A DNA stretch of 64,000 nt, from NCBI GenBank assembly GCA_013399115.1, contig VXAA01002207.1, positions 1 to 64,000 on the forward strand. Direction: 5' to 3'. Below, in pieces: positions 40,801 to 51,600 of the stretch. Under the pieces are notes generated by a model. It worked only from the letters and a program-made list of their open reading frames with translations. It was not told the DNA's origin and made no database searches. The DNA is from Anseranas semipalmata. Its lineage: Eukaryota > Chordata > Aves > Anseriformes > Anseranatidae. The stretch's first letter is position 1; each line of letters starts with the position of its first letter. A program made the position numbers and the translations under genes.

Positions 40801-43800
40801 GAGCTACTAAATAACTTGCCCATAGTTACCCAGGAAGTCTGGGGCTGAATTTTGAATTGTTTAGTACCTCAAGCTCATAAATTTCTGCTTTCCAATATTT
40901 TGTCAGTGTGACAACCTTCAGTTGTTGTTTCTGTTGCACCCATATTTCAGTACAAATTGTTTAATGGACTTAGGTAAGCAAGAAATCTGGGTGACTGTAT
41001 GACCAGCATGTTGTATTTGCTGCATACAGTTCTGGCAATATTTATGTGCTGTTTAATTGCTGAGATTATGTTCAAACTGTTGAAATAGGGCTGTGATTGT
41101 TCTGACTCCAGCAGATCTCTCTTGCCATATTTCATTCAGTGGTTTCTTCAGTGATAACAATTTTATTTCAGCTAGCATTTTCGTACTACAGTCTATATAC
41201 GTTCCATGGATAGGTGCTAGGGAGTTGTTGTTTTGTTTTGTTTTTTTCCAGAAAGTTGCTTGGTATAAATCATTTTCATTAAAAGTCTGACTATTAATTA
41301 TACTGAGTTAGTTTTTCAATTTTTCGCCCTTTGAAATAATGACATCAGATTTGATTGCCAGAACCTATTAAAAAACAAAAGAAGACACCCTGCCCCAGCA
41401 GCCAATGTGACTGGCATTAGCTGCTTGTCTCTGTCTCTAAAGGTCTGTCAGTTGGACTACCCATGAACCTCTCCATTATTTGATTGGGACTGATGTCGGC
41501 TACTTGACCTTAAGTGGCCCTGATTGCTGTCTTTCAACATTGACACATTGTGGTGATTTCAGTCTTTACAGTGTCCCCGCTGTTCAGCATTCAGTTGTCT
41601 TGATCTCCTCAGCTCTTCCAGAATGAGATGAACCTCGTTTTGTAGGCCTTCTCATTTACAGTGTTCATCACTAGCCTCACGGAGCGGTGGACTGAAAAAT
41701 GCTTCATCCTCATGTAAATACATCATTCTTCATCTCTCCGGGGAATAGAACTATCTGCCTTTTCTACATCATTGCTGAATATCCCGTCATGTCCATCTGA
41801 TAGAGGTCTCTGCTCGATCCAGTGGGTCACAGACGCTTAGCGGGGGATGTTGGAGTGGTGGTGTGGGTGGGGAAGACAGCAGTTTATTTTTATTGCTCTA
41901 GGAGAAGGTTGGGAAAAGCATCTTGAAGACTTGGCCCTTTGTGGATTTGGCAGTATGCTGCTTTGTCATGATGGTAGTGTGGGATTCCTTCTTTGTTTTA
42001 AAAGCTCTCAACAGTACCGATTGTTCAGAGGAGTTTTTCATTCCATTTCACACTGCCTGTTGTAATCTTCATCATCCTTTTATTTCGAGATATTTTTTGA
42101 GGAACTGAGCCTCCGTGCAAGAACTGGACAAGCATTGTACCTTTCCCCCTCATTCAAGTGAATTTCCTGTAATTCCACTTCTTTGAAGCTATTGCGTGGA
42201 TTTGTTTTCCAGCATCTCTGTGCAGAGTACAAAGGTCTGCCTTTGTTGCTGCCTGTGAGGTAGTCTGCACATATTTGAGACTTACTTTAAAAAAAAAAAA
42301 AAAGAACACAAACAAAAGACCACTTTTTGTAGCAGGGTATTATAACTGGCCTAGTTTGAGGAGATCTTACTTTCCTACACAGCTCAAAACTGACTGGAAG
42401 GTTGCGGGGCTACAGAATAGTGGCAGATGGTGACATACAGCTAATAAGCAGGGGCTTGTGCTCAGCTGTCAGTCAGAAGGCCTCAAAGCTTTTGAACAGA
42501 GGATTTCCATCCTGCCTCCTGCCAGGAGTTCAAGACCTCAAAGTGAAAATCCTGTGAGATACCATCTTCAAAGTAGCAGAATTAGAGGTAATTTCTCCAA
42601 AGCACTGTATTAAAAAAAAAAATCCACCTAAAAGGGCATACCTTTTCCAAATACCTAACTCAGAAGAGTATTACACTTGTGAAATTTGACATTAACTGCT
42701 GCTCACGAAGAAACACATCCAGAATCTTAATTTGGGATTGGGGGAAGGGAGAGGAGAAGAGTGATTGGGAAAATTAACTGCTGGGAACGCTGCAGTGGTG
42801 TCTGCTGTGCTCATGGTGACTAATGAATCTTTGCCCTCCCAGTGGCAGCAAAAATGCACAACTGCCTGGCCTCATGAGCCCAGCAATTACTGCTGGAAGA
42901 ATTGGTAGGAAATGGAAGTGAAGTACAATTCTCCGCTGCACCGAGTAACAGAAGGCAGAAATGAACTATGCAGATGAACTGGAAACAGTTTGCTTGTGTT
43001 AAGTAGTTTTTTACATTTTGCTATTTAACAAGGCTTACCTGCAAGGCCTTCGACTTCTGCACAGACAGATTTTTCCCATTATGTAAAGGACATGGTTCCT
43101 CTAAAAAATATGAATAGTATTTCCTCTAAAATGCCTGGGCCGCTCAGTTGATACACCTTGGAGAAACCCAGCCCAGGTGGCTTCAGCAAGTTGAGGTACA
43201 AGCTGTTGTCCCAAGCAGTGTCGTGATTTATGCTTGTGTACTTGGCTTGCCCAGGAGTGCACAAACGATTATGTGCATACTCCTGAACCTGAGTAGCTCC
43301 TGAGTAGCTGACTGGAGATGCTAAAGATCCCTACGTGGCCACCACTGATGCTGTCAGCTCTTCTGTTCTCCTAGACAAAAATAAAGTTCTCTTTTTTCTT
43401 TTTTTTTTTTTAATGAGCCTAGCAAGAAAGAGAGCTGAGGGTAGATTCATACCCACAAGAGTTCGGAGAAGGGTAGCAGAGTTGGTGCTGTTCTCTTTTT
43501 GTGTGCCTTATGTATCCTTCAGAGAGTGGAGAGCAAGGGAGTTAAACTCAGTGAAACCATCTGCATGCTCTTTGTAGCTAAAGCTCCGCAAAGAGATCAG
43601 TTTGACTGAGGACCTTTGTATATTTAAAACAGAAATGTAACATCTGATATTCTGATAGAACCTATCCAGAGTGACACTGCTGTCAGAAACACATGGGCTC
43701 TCAGGACGCTGTTGGTTGGCAGAAAAAGAGATCTCTTTTTGGCTATGATTTTTACAAAGCCTAAGGAGAAGACTGTTTTCAGTAAAGTTTCTTTCCAATG

Positions 43801-46800
43801 TGCATGGAAGAAGGCTTCAGAATTTAGTTCTATTTTGCATTTGCTCTTTGTAGAACACCTTGGCTTACATTTGTAAACCCAGCTCTGGAGAGCTGCATTT
43901 GTGCAGTGGCTTGGTGGAGGGATCTGGTCCAGTTTGTGGTGTGTGCATGTTACGGCAGCATCAGTAGTGTATGTAAACATGAATCGCTAAACTGATCAGT
44001 GACTGAATGTTCTGGGCAGGCTGAGTGAAATGGAAAAAGTAAGGTGTATACATTGTGCAATGCTACTTACAAAGGACTGAAAATGAATTGGAAAAGTATT
44101 TTTAAAATGTTAACAATTCTTTTTTGACGAATAGTGTATTTCAGCATATACTGCTGCCTGTGAATTTCTTCTGAGATTAACCCTCACAGCTACAGCAATA
44201 TCACTGCGAATAGAGAAAAAAAGCACGACTGTTTTTGGTTTGTTTGTTCACAGTACTTGTATGCAGTCATGAAGGAAGCAGCCGGAGATGTGGAGGACAG
44301 GGAGACCTCCTTTCTGGTTCTCTTGGAGTCTTAGCGCACTGGGCATTTCTGGCTGGAGCAGAAAAAACAAATGGGTATGAATATTAATTAATAATTTCTT
44401 AATTCTGGTGAGTCTGTGTTCCCCTCTGGCAACTCTTGCAGACCTGCTATAGAACTTTCTGAATAAAATTGGAGTCACTGGGACTAAAGTATCCATGTAC
44501 TTTTAAAAATCTAAGTGTGTTCTACAGCAGTCCCCCAGTTAGTGTTATAATAAGACAAACTGACTTCTCCCAAGTTTGAGGCAGAAGAGGGTGATCCTGG
44601 CTCAGTTCCCAAAGACATGTATGGGGTGTGTGTTTTCAGAACAGTTGAATGTAGGCAGTAAGTGAAGTATGAAGTATAAGTAAGTGCTGGTCACTCGCAG
44701 TAACATATCTGTCATTCAAAAATAGGTCATTTAGTTTTGTTTTTGTAATTTGGTGAATTACCTTGCATTGTACCTAAGTAACACAGTGGGACAGGTAAGT
44801 TGAAACTTGCAAACAAAATACAGTTTCACAGAGGATGATAATCTTAAGGCCAAGTGGCAGTCCGGTTTGCTCGTACATAAAGCAGACACGGACCTGCAGC
44901 TGACTGTTGGCTCTTTTGTTAAATTATGTCAATTCCTGTCTGACCAGTTGGTCCATATAGTTACGTAGTCTTTCTGTGAAAGTAGCTTCTTTAAATAAAA
45001 TTGAGAGGAACCGTAAGACAAGTAGTTAGGGAATTACAGTCTCTCTTCCCAATAAGTAATGAGCTATATAGACTGTAGACTGCAGTCTGAAGTAATGAAG
45101 TTTCAGACTTTTTCTTAGTCTAAATAGTAACTTAAAAAAAATACCCTTAGTTCACTCTTATTTTCAATAATTTATTATGCCCGTTAATCTGGAAGTTCTT
45201 CACTAAGTAAAAAGATTTCCCCATATACCTTTCAAATATATTGTCTCAGTGTGATCGCATGTCCCTTTAGTATAGTAGCAGTAGTAGCAATATACCCTTT
45301 GGTAGTATACGAGATGATAGATTATATGAGAAGTCAATTTGGAGTGTTCCGTTTCTTTTGCTGAAAAGATTTTGATATTACCATCTTACTGTTTGTCTCT
45401 TCCAAAGATTTTCTTTTCAGTATTTCCTTCTACAGCAGTCTGTCATTTTCTAGGTATCTTTTCAATCCTTTGTGAACTCTTTCAGTCTCAGGGATATTTG
45501 TTTTGAGAGAAGATATCCAGGGCTGAACACAGTTTTGAAGCTAAGGCATACAGTTGACCTCCCCTGTTTTTGTTTGGGCTCTTGGTTTTTACAGCTTCTG
45601 TCCCACTCGTTGTACATGAGTTTTGCCTTCTTGGGCTGCCCCACTGAGCGTGGCTGCCTGCAGTAATCACCAGATCCTTGCTTCAGTTTTCGTCTTTCTC
45701 TAGGCGGTGTGTTAAATTCCAAATGTAATGATCATCTCCTTGTTCCCATAATATAAATTAAGACTTGGGTAAAGTCCGTATATCCCCTAGTTGTTCCCTT
45801 TCTCCCTATCATCTAATTCTCTCATAGCTTTTTCAATTCTTTGTTTCTATACTCCTGTATATTACACTACTTACTTTCAGATTTTCTTTTCTAAGTTTGC
45901 ATTGTGATCACCATAAATTTCTATTCTTTTCCTGTCAGTGTTTTTTTTTTGCTGCCATTACAGGAGTGAAGAGGTCTGTTGTGATCTTTTAGATGCTACA
46001 TACAGATGCATGCAGTTCGATACCCATGGGAGTTAACTAGTCTGTCCTTGCAGTACTGTTAGAGCACTGTACTAGGTCTCCCAGTAGGAACGAGGGACCA
46101 ATTGAACCAGACTTTAAAATTCAGAAATCTAACATATCCAGAATGAAAAGCGAAACCAGGATGGTTTGTGTATCTGAAGTTGCAGCTGTCACTAAAAGAG
46201 TAACTTCATTTTACTTAGTTAAAAGGGTGAGTTCATTTCTGCATGGTATACAACAGTGAGCATTAAATGATGGGAGAGCTCAGCAAACACAGCATGTCTT
46301 CTCCAGGCTCTCCTGACTTGGGCTCCTGCGGGTCTTCTAGGCAGCTCACTCAGAAACTCTGCTATTTTATAGGTGAGGGAGAAGTGGCAGAATGTAACTG
46401 ACATCAGCAATACGTTGTGTCTCCTGTGGTGGTGTTAAGGTGACCCTTCTCAAAAATCTGCTGTACCTATCCTGTTTATCTGTGTGTTTCAGGAAAGGGG
46501 GAGCTCTTTGGCTTCAGTGAATCAGGGCATCAGCTTCTGGGTTGCACTGCAGGCAGTCCAGCTGGTCCTTCCCCACTTGTGGCTGACTGTCATTTCAAAA
46601 TGGGCTGTACAGAGCAAGATTTTAAAACATTGAGATGGCACTGGCTTTCAGGCGTGCTCATGGTATAGTATATAGGGTTCTCCTAGTAAGTAGGCAGGAT
46701 GCTAAGGTGATGTCTTTGGAATACAGTAGGTATTAAACTGGTTGTGTGGTAACTTCAGAACCAGGTGCTTTCGCTCTCTCGAGCCCAGAAGCCTGTGCAC

Positions 46801-48389
46801 AGCTCTTGCTTCAGAGCAGTGCACGGGCATGCAGGATTGACTCTCAAGGCGGCTTAAATGCTCGCTCCTGCACCTTGATGAGTGTATGAAGTAGCTGTTT
46901 TCAGGGATGTGATGCTCAGAGCTGCTCTGGTAACACCTAATTGTAAACTTGTGTTCTGTTTGCCTGTGTTTTATATAGCGATTCTTCACAAAACACTAAG
47001 CACAGAAGTCAGTAGGTCCTCAGTGACTTATGGACAGCTTTTTCCTAGCCCTGGACTGAGCTTTGTGAGGTTTTTAACCAGTCAACAACTGGAGCCTAGG
47101 GCTCGCTGCTAAATTATTCTGCTGTTTTCCTCTGCTCTGGTACTGTAAAGGCAGCAGAAGTGGTCCCATGGGCCCAGCCTGTGAGAAGGTGCCCTGGAGG
47201 TGCCAGCTCTGTGCTGCCTTCTCCAGGGAAGGTTCAGTGCTCGAGTACTGGGGACAGATGCACTCCGGTAGGCAGCTCATAAACGTGGAAAGCATTAAGA
47301 GAGCGTGCCTTAATTTCTGTTGTGGCCTACAGCTGTCACCGTACTCTTTTTAAGCTGATTTAAGGAAATATAATGACTCCCAGTGCAGTTGGTGAGGTAC
47401 TTAGACATCTTCTGAGTCTGTAAGGGACCACCTGGTTGTCCCTGATCCCAGCACTCTGGGAGCAGACTCTGGGAGCAATGTTCAGGTGGTTTGTGGTAAA
47501 AGAAATTCAGATGTTACACCTGAGGGCAAGAAAAAAAGTGTGATATTTCCAGGGGGGGACCAGCTGAGGTGAGGGGCAGTTGCCTGAGCCATCCCATTTT
47601 TAAGCAGTCTTGCACCAGTGCAGCCTCATAAAGGATTGGGGTGATCCAACTCCATCACTGCGATGCTCCCAGGTTCTTTATAGGGTTTGCTTCCACCAGG
47701 ACGCCTGCCAGACCTCAGAGCACCGTGCGAGGCCCTGGAGCGGTGGCTGTGGCCCTGTTTAAAATTCCCTCTCGTCCGCATCCTCCCATCCTTCCCTTCC
47801 CACACACGATATAAAACTAAACGAAGTTACCCAGCGAGTGGGGAGGAAAGGGAGATAACGGGCCATCGGGTGAGACCTCACTCTTCCTCCGCGGGAAAGG
47901 AAGAAGTTTAACATAGGTGTAACTGGGCGTGGAATACCTTCTTACCACTTTTTGAGCAAGTATGCTTTCCTTTTGCATCCTTCAGCAGTGCTGTTGTTTT
48001 TTAGTCATGTGCTGTGCCATGGGAAGGGAACAATGTGTTAAAAAATAGCCAGCCAATGATGCTTTGCAGTGCAAGAGTCTGGGAAATGCAGGTGTTTGCT
48101 CAGGAGTCCTTCCCAACAGTGCTGACAAACATTTATGGGTACAAAGATTGTGTCCACTAACTTAGGAATTACACAAGACTGCTTTAGGAAAAAAAAATGT
48201 TCAGGTGTTGTTTATAATTCTATTTTTTTTCCTTTTAGTCAAAATCCCTTCCTGGTGGCTGCATTTGGAGCTTGCTCTCTTACGAGGCAGTGTAACAACC
48301 AAGCCTTTCAAAAATTTGGACGTTCAATGACTGCCTCTGACATGGTTTCAGAAGTTGGAACAGCTTTTAGCAAACTTTTCGAAACCTGA
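4741..48389 (+). CDS. NAXD: ATP-dependent (S)-NAD(P)H-hydrate dehydratase (CARKD), nine exons, N-terminus outside
   Basis: NAXD repairs NADHX and NADPHX, the hydrated forms of NADH and NADPH that arise spontaneously or from side reactions. It uses ATP to dehydrate the S epimer and works with the epimerase NAXE. Isoforms act in cytosol, mitochondria and the secretory pathway. Coding exons: 4741-4891, 6220-6265, 8070-8158, 21307-21415, 34870-34920, 35001-35105, 35456-35576, 44254-44374 and 48239-48389. All introns are GT-AG and all phases join, giving 313 complete residues plus a split first codon. Landmarks in this numbering: [18 protein letters not shown] (about 42-59), GPGLGRD (117-123), IDADGLW (146-152), LTPNYMEF (169-176), VVQKGERD, and the ADP-binding/catalytic GGQGDLLSG (237-245, Asp241). 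It follows the YjeF C-terminal domain of the ribokinase-like fold from end to end. Only about 30 N-terminal targeting residues are missing compared with mammalian forms. No frameshift or lost key residue is seen. Confidence 0.95.
4892..6219 (+). other. NAXD: NAXD intron, 1.3 kb
   Basis: GTAAGT donor and a TTTCATTCTAG acceptor. It contains an A-rich run with AAAG units at about 5401-5425 and a T run at about 6108-6121. No gene is seen inside. Confidence 0.9.
6220..6265 (+). CDS. NAXD: NAXD 46-bp exon (YTGAPYFAA motif)
   Basis: One base completes the Glu codon begun in the previous exon, then [15 protein letters not shown] follows to a GTACGT donor at 6266. Together with the preceding GGCQE this is the first YjeF_C signature, a glycine-rich loop that helps form the nucleotide/substrate pocket. 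The exon leaves phase 0. Confidence 0.95.
6266..8069 (+). other. NAXD: NAXD intron, 1.8 kb, with one CR1 fragment
   Basis: GTACGT donor and CTTTTTTAG acceptor. Apart from the CR1 tail at about 7130-7196 the sequence is AT-rich and featureless. A small cluster of CAGTACT repeats lies at about 6962-6998. Confidence 0.9.
7130..7196 (-). mobile_element. CR1 LINE 3'-end fragment
   Basis: Begins with the reversed terminal repeat CACAGAATCACAGAATG and continues GGAAGGGACCTTGAAAGATC, GTCTAGTCCAATCCCC. This is the reverse complement of the conserved CR1 3' end. Only about 65 bases are preserved, a typical 5'-truncated insertion. It is strong evidence for an avian or at least archosaur genome. Confidence 0.9.
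8070..8158 (+). CDS. NAXD: NAXD exon (GADLSHVFC region)
   Basis: Reads [20 protein letters not shown] and [10 protein letters not shown]. Acceptor TTTTTTAG ends at 8069 and donor GTAAGT starts at 8159, leaving two bases of a Leu codon (phase 2). This is the second beta-alpha unit of the dehydratase domain. The [12 protein letters not shown] segment is characteristic of eukaryotic NAXD and continues in the exon at 21307. Confidence 0.95.
17585..17852 (+). mobile_element. CR1 LINE 3'-end fragment, about 270 bp
   Basis: The sequence runs through the canonical CR1 3' UTR: CACAGGTTGCCCAGAGAGGTT, GAGATCTTCAGATGCTGCCT, TGCTTGAGCAGGAGGATGGA, and CAGAGATCCCTTCCAACCTC, then GGTGGTTCTGTGA. It is the best preserved CR1 in the window. 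Its 5' end lies near a local duplication of GGGAAATAAA(C)AGGACAAGAG at about 17551-17596. Short open frames across it are degenerate 3' UTR, not genes. Confidence 0.92.
19960..20230. promoter_or_regulatory. Intronic CpG-rich island
   Basis: By my count about 24 CpG dinucleotides fall in 19981-20220, with GC-rich runs such as GGGCCGCTGGGCCGCGGCC, surrounded by AT-rich intron. Open frames exist on both strands simply because stop codons are rare in such sequence. It could be an alternative promoter, a non-coding RNA start or an enhancer. No coding family is recognised. It lies about 1.1 kb upstream of the NAXD exon at 21307. Confidence 0.5.
21307..21415 (+). CDS. NAXD: NAXD exon (GPGLGRD motif)
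   Basis: Completes a Leu codon and reads [18 protein letters not shown], then [18 protein letters not shown]. The GPGLGRD loop is a family hallmark lying near the nucleotide site. Acceptor GTTTAG ends at 21306 and the donor is GTAATA at 21416, a weaker consensus than the others. Ends in phase 0. Confidence 0.95.
21536..21660 (+). mobile_element. CR1 LINE 3'-end fragment
   Basis: Contains GGGCAACCTGGTCTAGTGG, CCCTGCCCATGGCAGGGCGT, TTTAAGGTCCCTTTCAACCC and the terminal ATTCTGTGATTCTATGATT, the full CR1 end including its short 3' repeats. It starts only about 120 bases after the NAXD donor at 21416. It belongs to the same subfamily as the copy at about 62066. Confidence 0.92.
21757..21779. repeat. 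(TA)n microsatellite
   Basis: About ten TA units just beyond the CR1 insertion at 21536-21660. Confidence 0.85.
22790..22815. repeat. (TTTC)n microsatellite
   Basis: Six or more TTTC units followed by T-rich DNA. Confidence 0.85.
30617..30668 (+). mobile_element. Diverged CR1 3'-end fragment
   Basis: TCCTGAGGTCCTTTCCAGCA and GAACGATTCTGATTTTATG match the end of CR1 with several substitutions. The upstream part is no longer recognisable, so this is an older insertion. Confidence 0.55.
30696..30711. repeat. Poly-T run followed by a cryptic acceptor
   Basis: Sixteen T residues then CTTTTTCAG at 30712-30720, a textbook acceptor shape deep inside the NAXD intron with no evident coding sequence after it. 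Confidence 0.7.
33645..33795. repeat. Diverged intronic repeat, copy A
   Basis: Shares a colinear stretch with copy B about 970 bases downstream: CTTACATAATGTCTTGC, AACCT, TGG-G-TC, GTATGATA, AGAGCCTA, ACTTTTGGATG, TTATACAG and ATAAAC. The family is not identified. Confidence 0.6.
34616..34763. repeat. Diverged intronic repeat, copy B
   Basis: Colinear with copy A, with substitutions and a small insertion before TTATACAGG. It lies about 100 bases before the NAXD exon at 34870. Confidence 0.6.
34870..34920 (+). CDS. NAXD: NAXD 51-bp exon
   Basis: Seventeen codons, [17 protein letters not shown], with TTTTTTGCAG before and GTAAGT after, phase 0 at both ends. It forms the strand leading to the conserved IDADGLW motif, which is split after the first Ala by the next, 80-bp intron. 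Being a multiple of three, it could be skipped without frameshift but that would remove a core strand. Confidence 0.95.
35001..35105 (+). CDS. NAXD: NAXD exon (DGLW and TPNYMEF motifs)
   Basis: Thirty-five codons beginning [10 protein letters not shown] and ending [16 protein letters not shown] and LTPN--EF are the core substrate/nucleotide motifs of the dehydratase family. The intron before it is only 80 bases. Acceptor TTTTTTGCAG, donor GTGAGC. Confidence 0.96.
35106..35455 (+). other. NAXD: NAXD intron, 350 bp
   Basis: Short intron, GTGAGC donor and TTGTGTTGTAG acceptor. Nothing else is seen. Confidence 0.95.
35456..35576 (+). CDS. NAXD: NAXD exon (VVQKGERD motif)
   Basis: Reads [20 protein letters not shown], then [20 protein letters not shown]. 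The VVQKGERD strand-loop contains the conserved Lys that contacts ATP phosphates in the family. One base of a Val codon is left before the donor GTAAGT (phase 1). A direct repeat of AGATGCTTTATGTAAG lies shortly downstream in the intron (about 35710-35746). Confidence 0.96.
35577..44253 (+). other. NAXD: NAXD intron, 8.7 kb
   Basis: AT-rich intron with T and A runs at about 38881-38917, 40558-40576 and 42289-42303. No recognisable gene, RNA or clear mobile element; a possible remnant resembling CR1 at about 38375-38420 is too diverged to call. Acceptor TTTGTTCACAG at 44253. Confidence 0.85.
40558..40576. repeat. Poly-T run
   Basis: Nineteen T residues in the NAXD intron, possibly the tail of an old minus-strand retroposition whose body is unrecognisable. 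Confidence 0.8.
44254..44374 (+). CDS. NAXD: NAXD exon with the catalytic GGQGDLLSG motif
   Basis: Completes the Val codon and reads [20 protein letters not shown], then [28 protein letters not shown] is the second YjeF_C signature: the Gly-rich anion hole that binds the ATP phosphates, with Asp241 as the catalytic base position. All key residues are intact. Donor GTATGA at 44375, leaving two bases of a Gly codon. Confidence 0.97.
44375..48238 (+). other. NAXD: NAXD intron, 3.9 kb
   Basis: No mobile element or gene recognised. GC content rises around 47660-47900, where several short open frames appear without family resemblance. A small direct repeat of ACTCTGGGAGCA lies at about 47453-47477. 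Acceptor is TTTTTTTTCCTTTTAG at 48238. Confidence 0.85.
48239..48389 (+). CDS. NAXD: NAXD terminal coding exon
   Basis: Completes a Gly codon, then [29 protein letters not shown], and [13 protein letters not shown] before the TGA at 48387-48389. The C-terminal helix ending FSKLFET is the standard end of vertebrate NAXD. The exon gives the last 49 residues. Confidence 0.97.
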
Positions 48390-48650
48390 AGCCAAAGCAG
48401 CGAAGAAGAAAAGGAAGAACAATGACTGCAAGAGTAATTGCATTTACAGTAGAATTTAAATAAGTAATGCACCCTTTCAAGTGCTGTAGCAGCATTGGTA
48501 TGCTAGGTAGATTTTTTTTTTTTTAAGAATAGAAAAATACGATTAATGTAGATATTTTTTAAGAGTTTGGAATACAAAAATGTTTTGGCTGAAATAAGCT
48601 GTAGTTGCAGATCTGTTATAATATAATAAAACTAAACTGAAAGTATTCCT
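48390..48650 (+). other. NAXD: NAXD 3' UTR
   Basis: Runs from the stop codon to the expected cleavage site about 15-25 bases after the AATAAA at 48625-48630. AT-rich, with a T run at about 48511-48523. Confidence 0.75.
48625..48630 (+). terminator. NAXD: NAXD poly(A) signal
   Basis: AATAAA in ATATAATAAAACTAAACTG, followed by T-rich CCTCTGTTCTTTTTGATAG, a normal downstream element. It is 236 bases after the stop codon. Confidence 0.85.
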
Positions 48651-51600
48651 CTGTTCTTTTTGATAGTTATTGAGCAATAACTAAAGTATGAACAGCAAAA
48701 AAAATGCACTTGATACTTAGATAAGAATCAAATTCTTCCACCAGCTCAACCGAACTTCTTGGATTGCACCAAGGTTGTCATGATTTCATTCTTAGAGCGT
48801 CTGTCTAGGATTAACTGTCGCACTTCATTTTTTGCCATGCTAGTATACTCACTTTAAGAAGCAAAAAGTAAGCCTCTTTGGAAAGGGAATGCATGAGCGT
48901 TGCTTTAGATTTTGAATGTAACTAGTTGCCTTTTCCATTCCCAGTCCCAGAGGCAGCATTCCTTGCAACAGCACACCCCTTCCTGCAATGTCTTGTTTTT
49001 TGGGAGAAGATTCCCCCGTCGCAGAACAAGGATGTACTGTAGGTATATTAGCATTAAACAGTAATTATGCTTACCTGAAAGAACTATTTTAAATTCCTTT
49101 AGCTGGTCTCAACTCATCTAGAACTCTGTATGATGAACTTTGTGAAATTATCATTTGGAGAGGTACTAGGCAGGGTCAGAAATGCAGTGACACCTCGCTG
49201 AACTGGTCAGGCTCTCCGCGATGATGGCAGCGTGAGTGCTTTTAAAACTCAAACCACTGCTGAACTAGAGCTCTGAGAACACCAGTGTGCATATACACCG
49301 GTGGCTACTTATTAGCCAGCAAGAACTGAAGGAACAGGCAGACAACAGCACGTACCTGTACTCAGTGACTCGCAGGCAGTCGCATATTGCGAGTCAGAGG
49401 CAGCAGGTGCTCGAGCTCTGAGTGCAGCAGCTGGGTTTAGAGGCGTTTTGCTCTGTCATTACCAGGACAGGTCTTCTACTGTTAGGAACATATCTGTCTG
49501 GCTTGCTGGCAGAGCAGATGAGCGTTGGAAATAAAGGGGAAGTTGAACGGGATTTTGCACAATATCATTTCTTAAATTTTTGGAAATTCAGTCAAAGCTT
49601 GTAAGGATTGAACCAATATGGAGAGAGGGGCAAGCTCATTCGAAGTACTTTTACAAAACTTTCAGTGAGGTCTGGAAGTGGGTGCTACCATTAAACCTAC
49701 AAGCTAGCTCCAAGTGTATATACTCATTAAAGTGCAGGAACAAGCATATAAGGATGTGTGTAGTTATTACAACAGATGTTATATATTCATTGCAACCACT
49801 CTTTTTTTTCCAGTGGTCTAACTCTAGCTTGGAACACAGTGTCACACGTACTAGGCAGATTGCGTTCTCGTACCTTGCAATAGCTTCCTACAAGAAGCAC
49901 CTGAAAGCAGGCTGCTCCAAATATTTCCCCTCCTGCCCTTATAGTTAATACTTCTGTATGCACTGTGACTACTACCTCACCCCAATGCATTTGTGTTTTT
50001 CTTTTTAAACCAGTTACCTATTTTTAAAATAGGGTTTTAAATGTTTGCTCATTTTGGCCTAGGAGGGTTCACAGACTTTTTAGATTAGAGCAACCATCTA
50101 CTCATAAGAGGTGGATCTTTGGTGTTTATTTTAAGCAATTTTGTAAACTGTCTACATCCCTGGGGAAACCAAGCTACAAATATTTTTCCCCTTGAAACTA
50201 TTTGAGAAGCCCAGCTCCTTTTAAATAAAATCAAAGTTAACTGATTTTAAAACAGCTACTGGATTTCCTTCAAAATACTGAGCATTTCTGTATTTAGAAC
50301 ATCGGTATTATATCAAAATGGCATTTGTAGGCAAAGTCAATCGATTAACAGATACTAGTACAGATTTCAACCTGCCATGTTGGTTTTAAACCTACACAGA
50401 AGCTGTAACTTTGTTATTCACTAATGTATACAAATTGTTACAAATTTTAAACATTCTGGAAATGTAGCAGTTTCTTTCAGTAGGAAATAAAAACATAGCA
50501 AATGAACTGTGTGTAGTTTGGTGTGTTCTGATTCCATTTCCCCCAGAAGCCGAGCTGACTTCCAGATGATAACTGTTCGCCATTCATTCTGGTTTACCAG
50601 CGGTATAAGCAGTACAGCCACTAGCAAATGTAAAATACCAAGTGTCAAATGAGCAACTGCCCAAGTGCTAACGAAGTCTCCCCCTGCCTTCCATGGGACT
50701 ACTGGTAGCTAAAACCAGAGCAGAAAAACAGCTACGTGTTTTGTTCTCTACTTAGTATGAAAGAAAGCCTTTATCCTTTTGAATAATTACTTGGGTGAAT
50801 TGCATTTTCAAATGAAACTCCTCATATATGAACCTATGTTCTCATTTTTTCATCTCACAAATTGATTTAAACATTAAAAAAAATACACTGGTAGGTATGT
50901 AGATGCCACATGTAACCTCAGCCAGTAAAATGCAGGTTGCCGAATGCGTGAGGCAGGCTTCCCTGCAGCTCCCGATGTCCGTGCCATCCAGGTAATTTTT
51001 TAAAGCAAGCAAGGAAAAAGAAAAGAGGTATTCTGCTTTGACCTTCTGTTGCCTAAGGCATTCTTGCCCACGTGGCTAGTATCCTACAACATATAACAGC
51101 CATTTTATTTTCAATACTTAACACTGTACCCAAACTGCTGGCTTGCCCTTGTGCTTGACCCTTTGTGCAGTGTTGGACAAGTATGGTACAGCCCCTTTCA
51201 CTCACCTCTGAAATACACGCAGGTTACTACTTCACAGGGGCTAAATAACTGGCCAGGTAATACACTGCACATACCAATTAAATCTTTCCAATTCTGACGG
51301 GTAGATCCTGAGCCTGCTGTAGTCCCAGCACTAGGGAAATCTCAATGTAATCTGCAAAAACAAACTGGAAAGATACCAAGCCTTACAGGTAGGTCGCTCA
51401 TATGGTAACGAGGGTAAAGATTTCACAGGGCCAAACCAGCAACACTGCAATATGGAAATACTTCAAGGCTTAACGTGTCGCCTCCTTCTACGCCTAAGAA
51501 AAATACAGTTGTTGAAGCCCGTGGGCATAAAAATAAGTGTTTTTACCCTCGCAGGCAGGCCTAAGTTCTTGCCTCTGGCTTTGCTATGTTTTAGTTGTCA

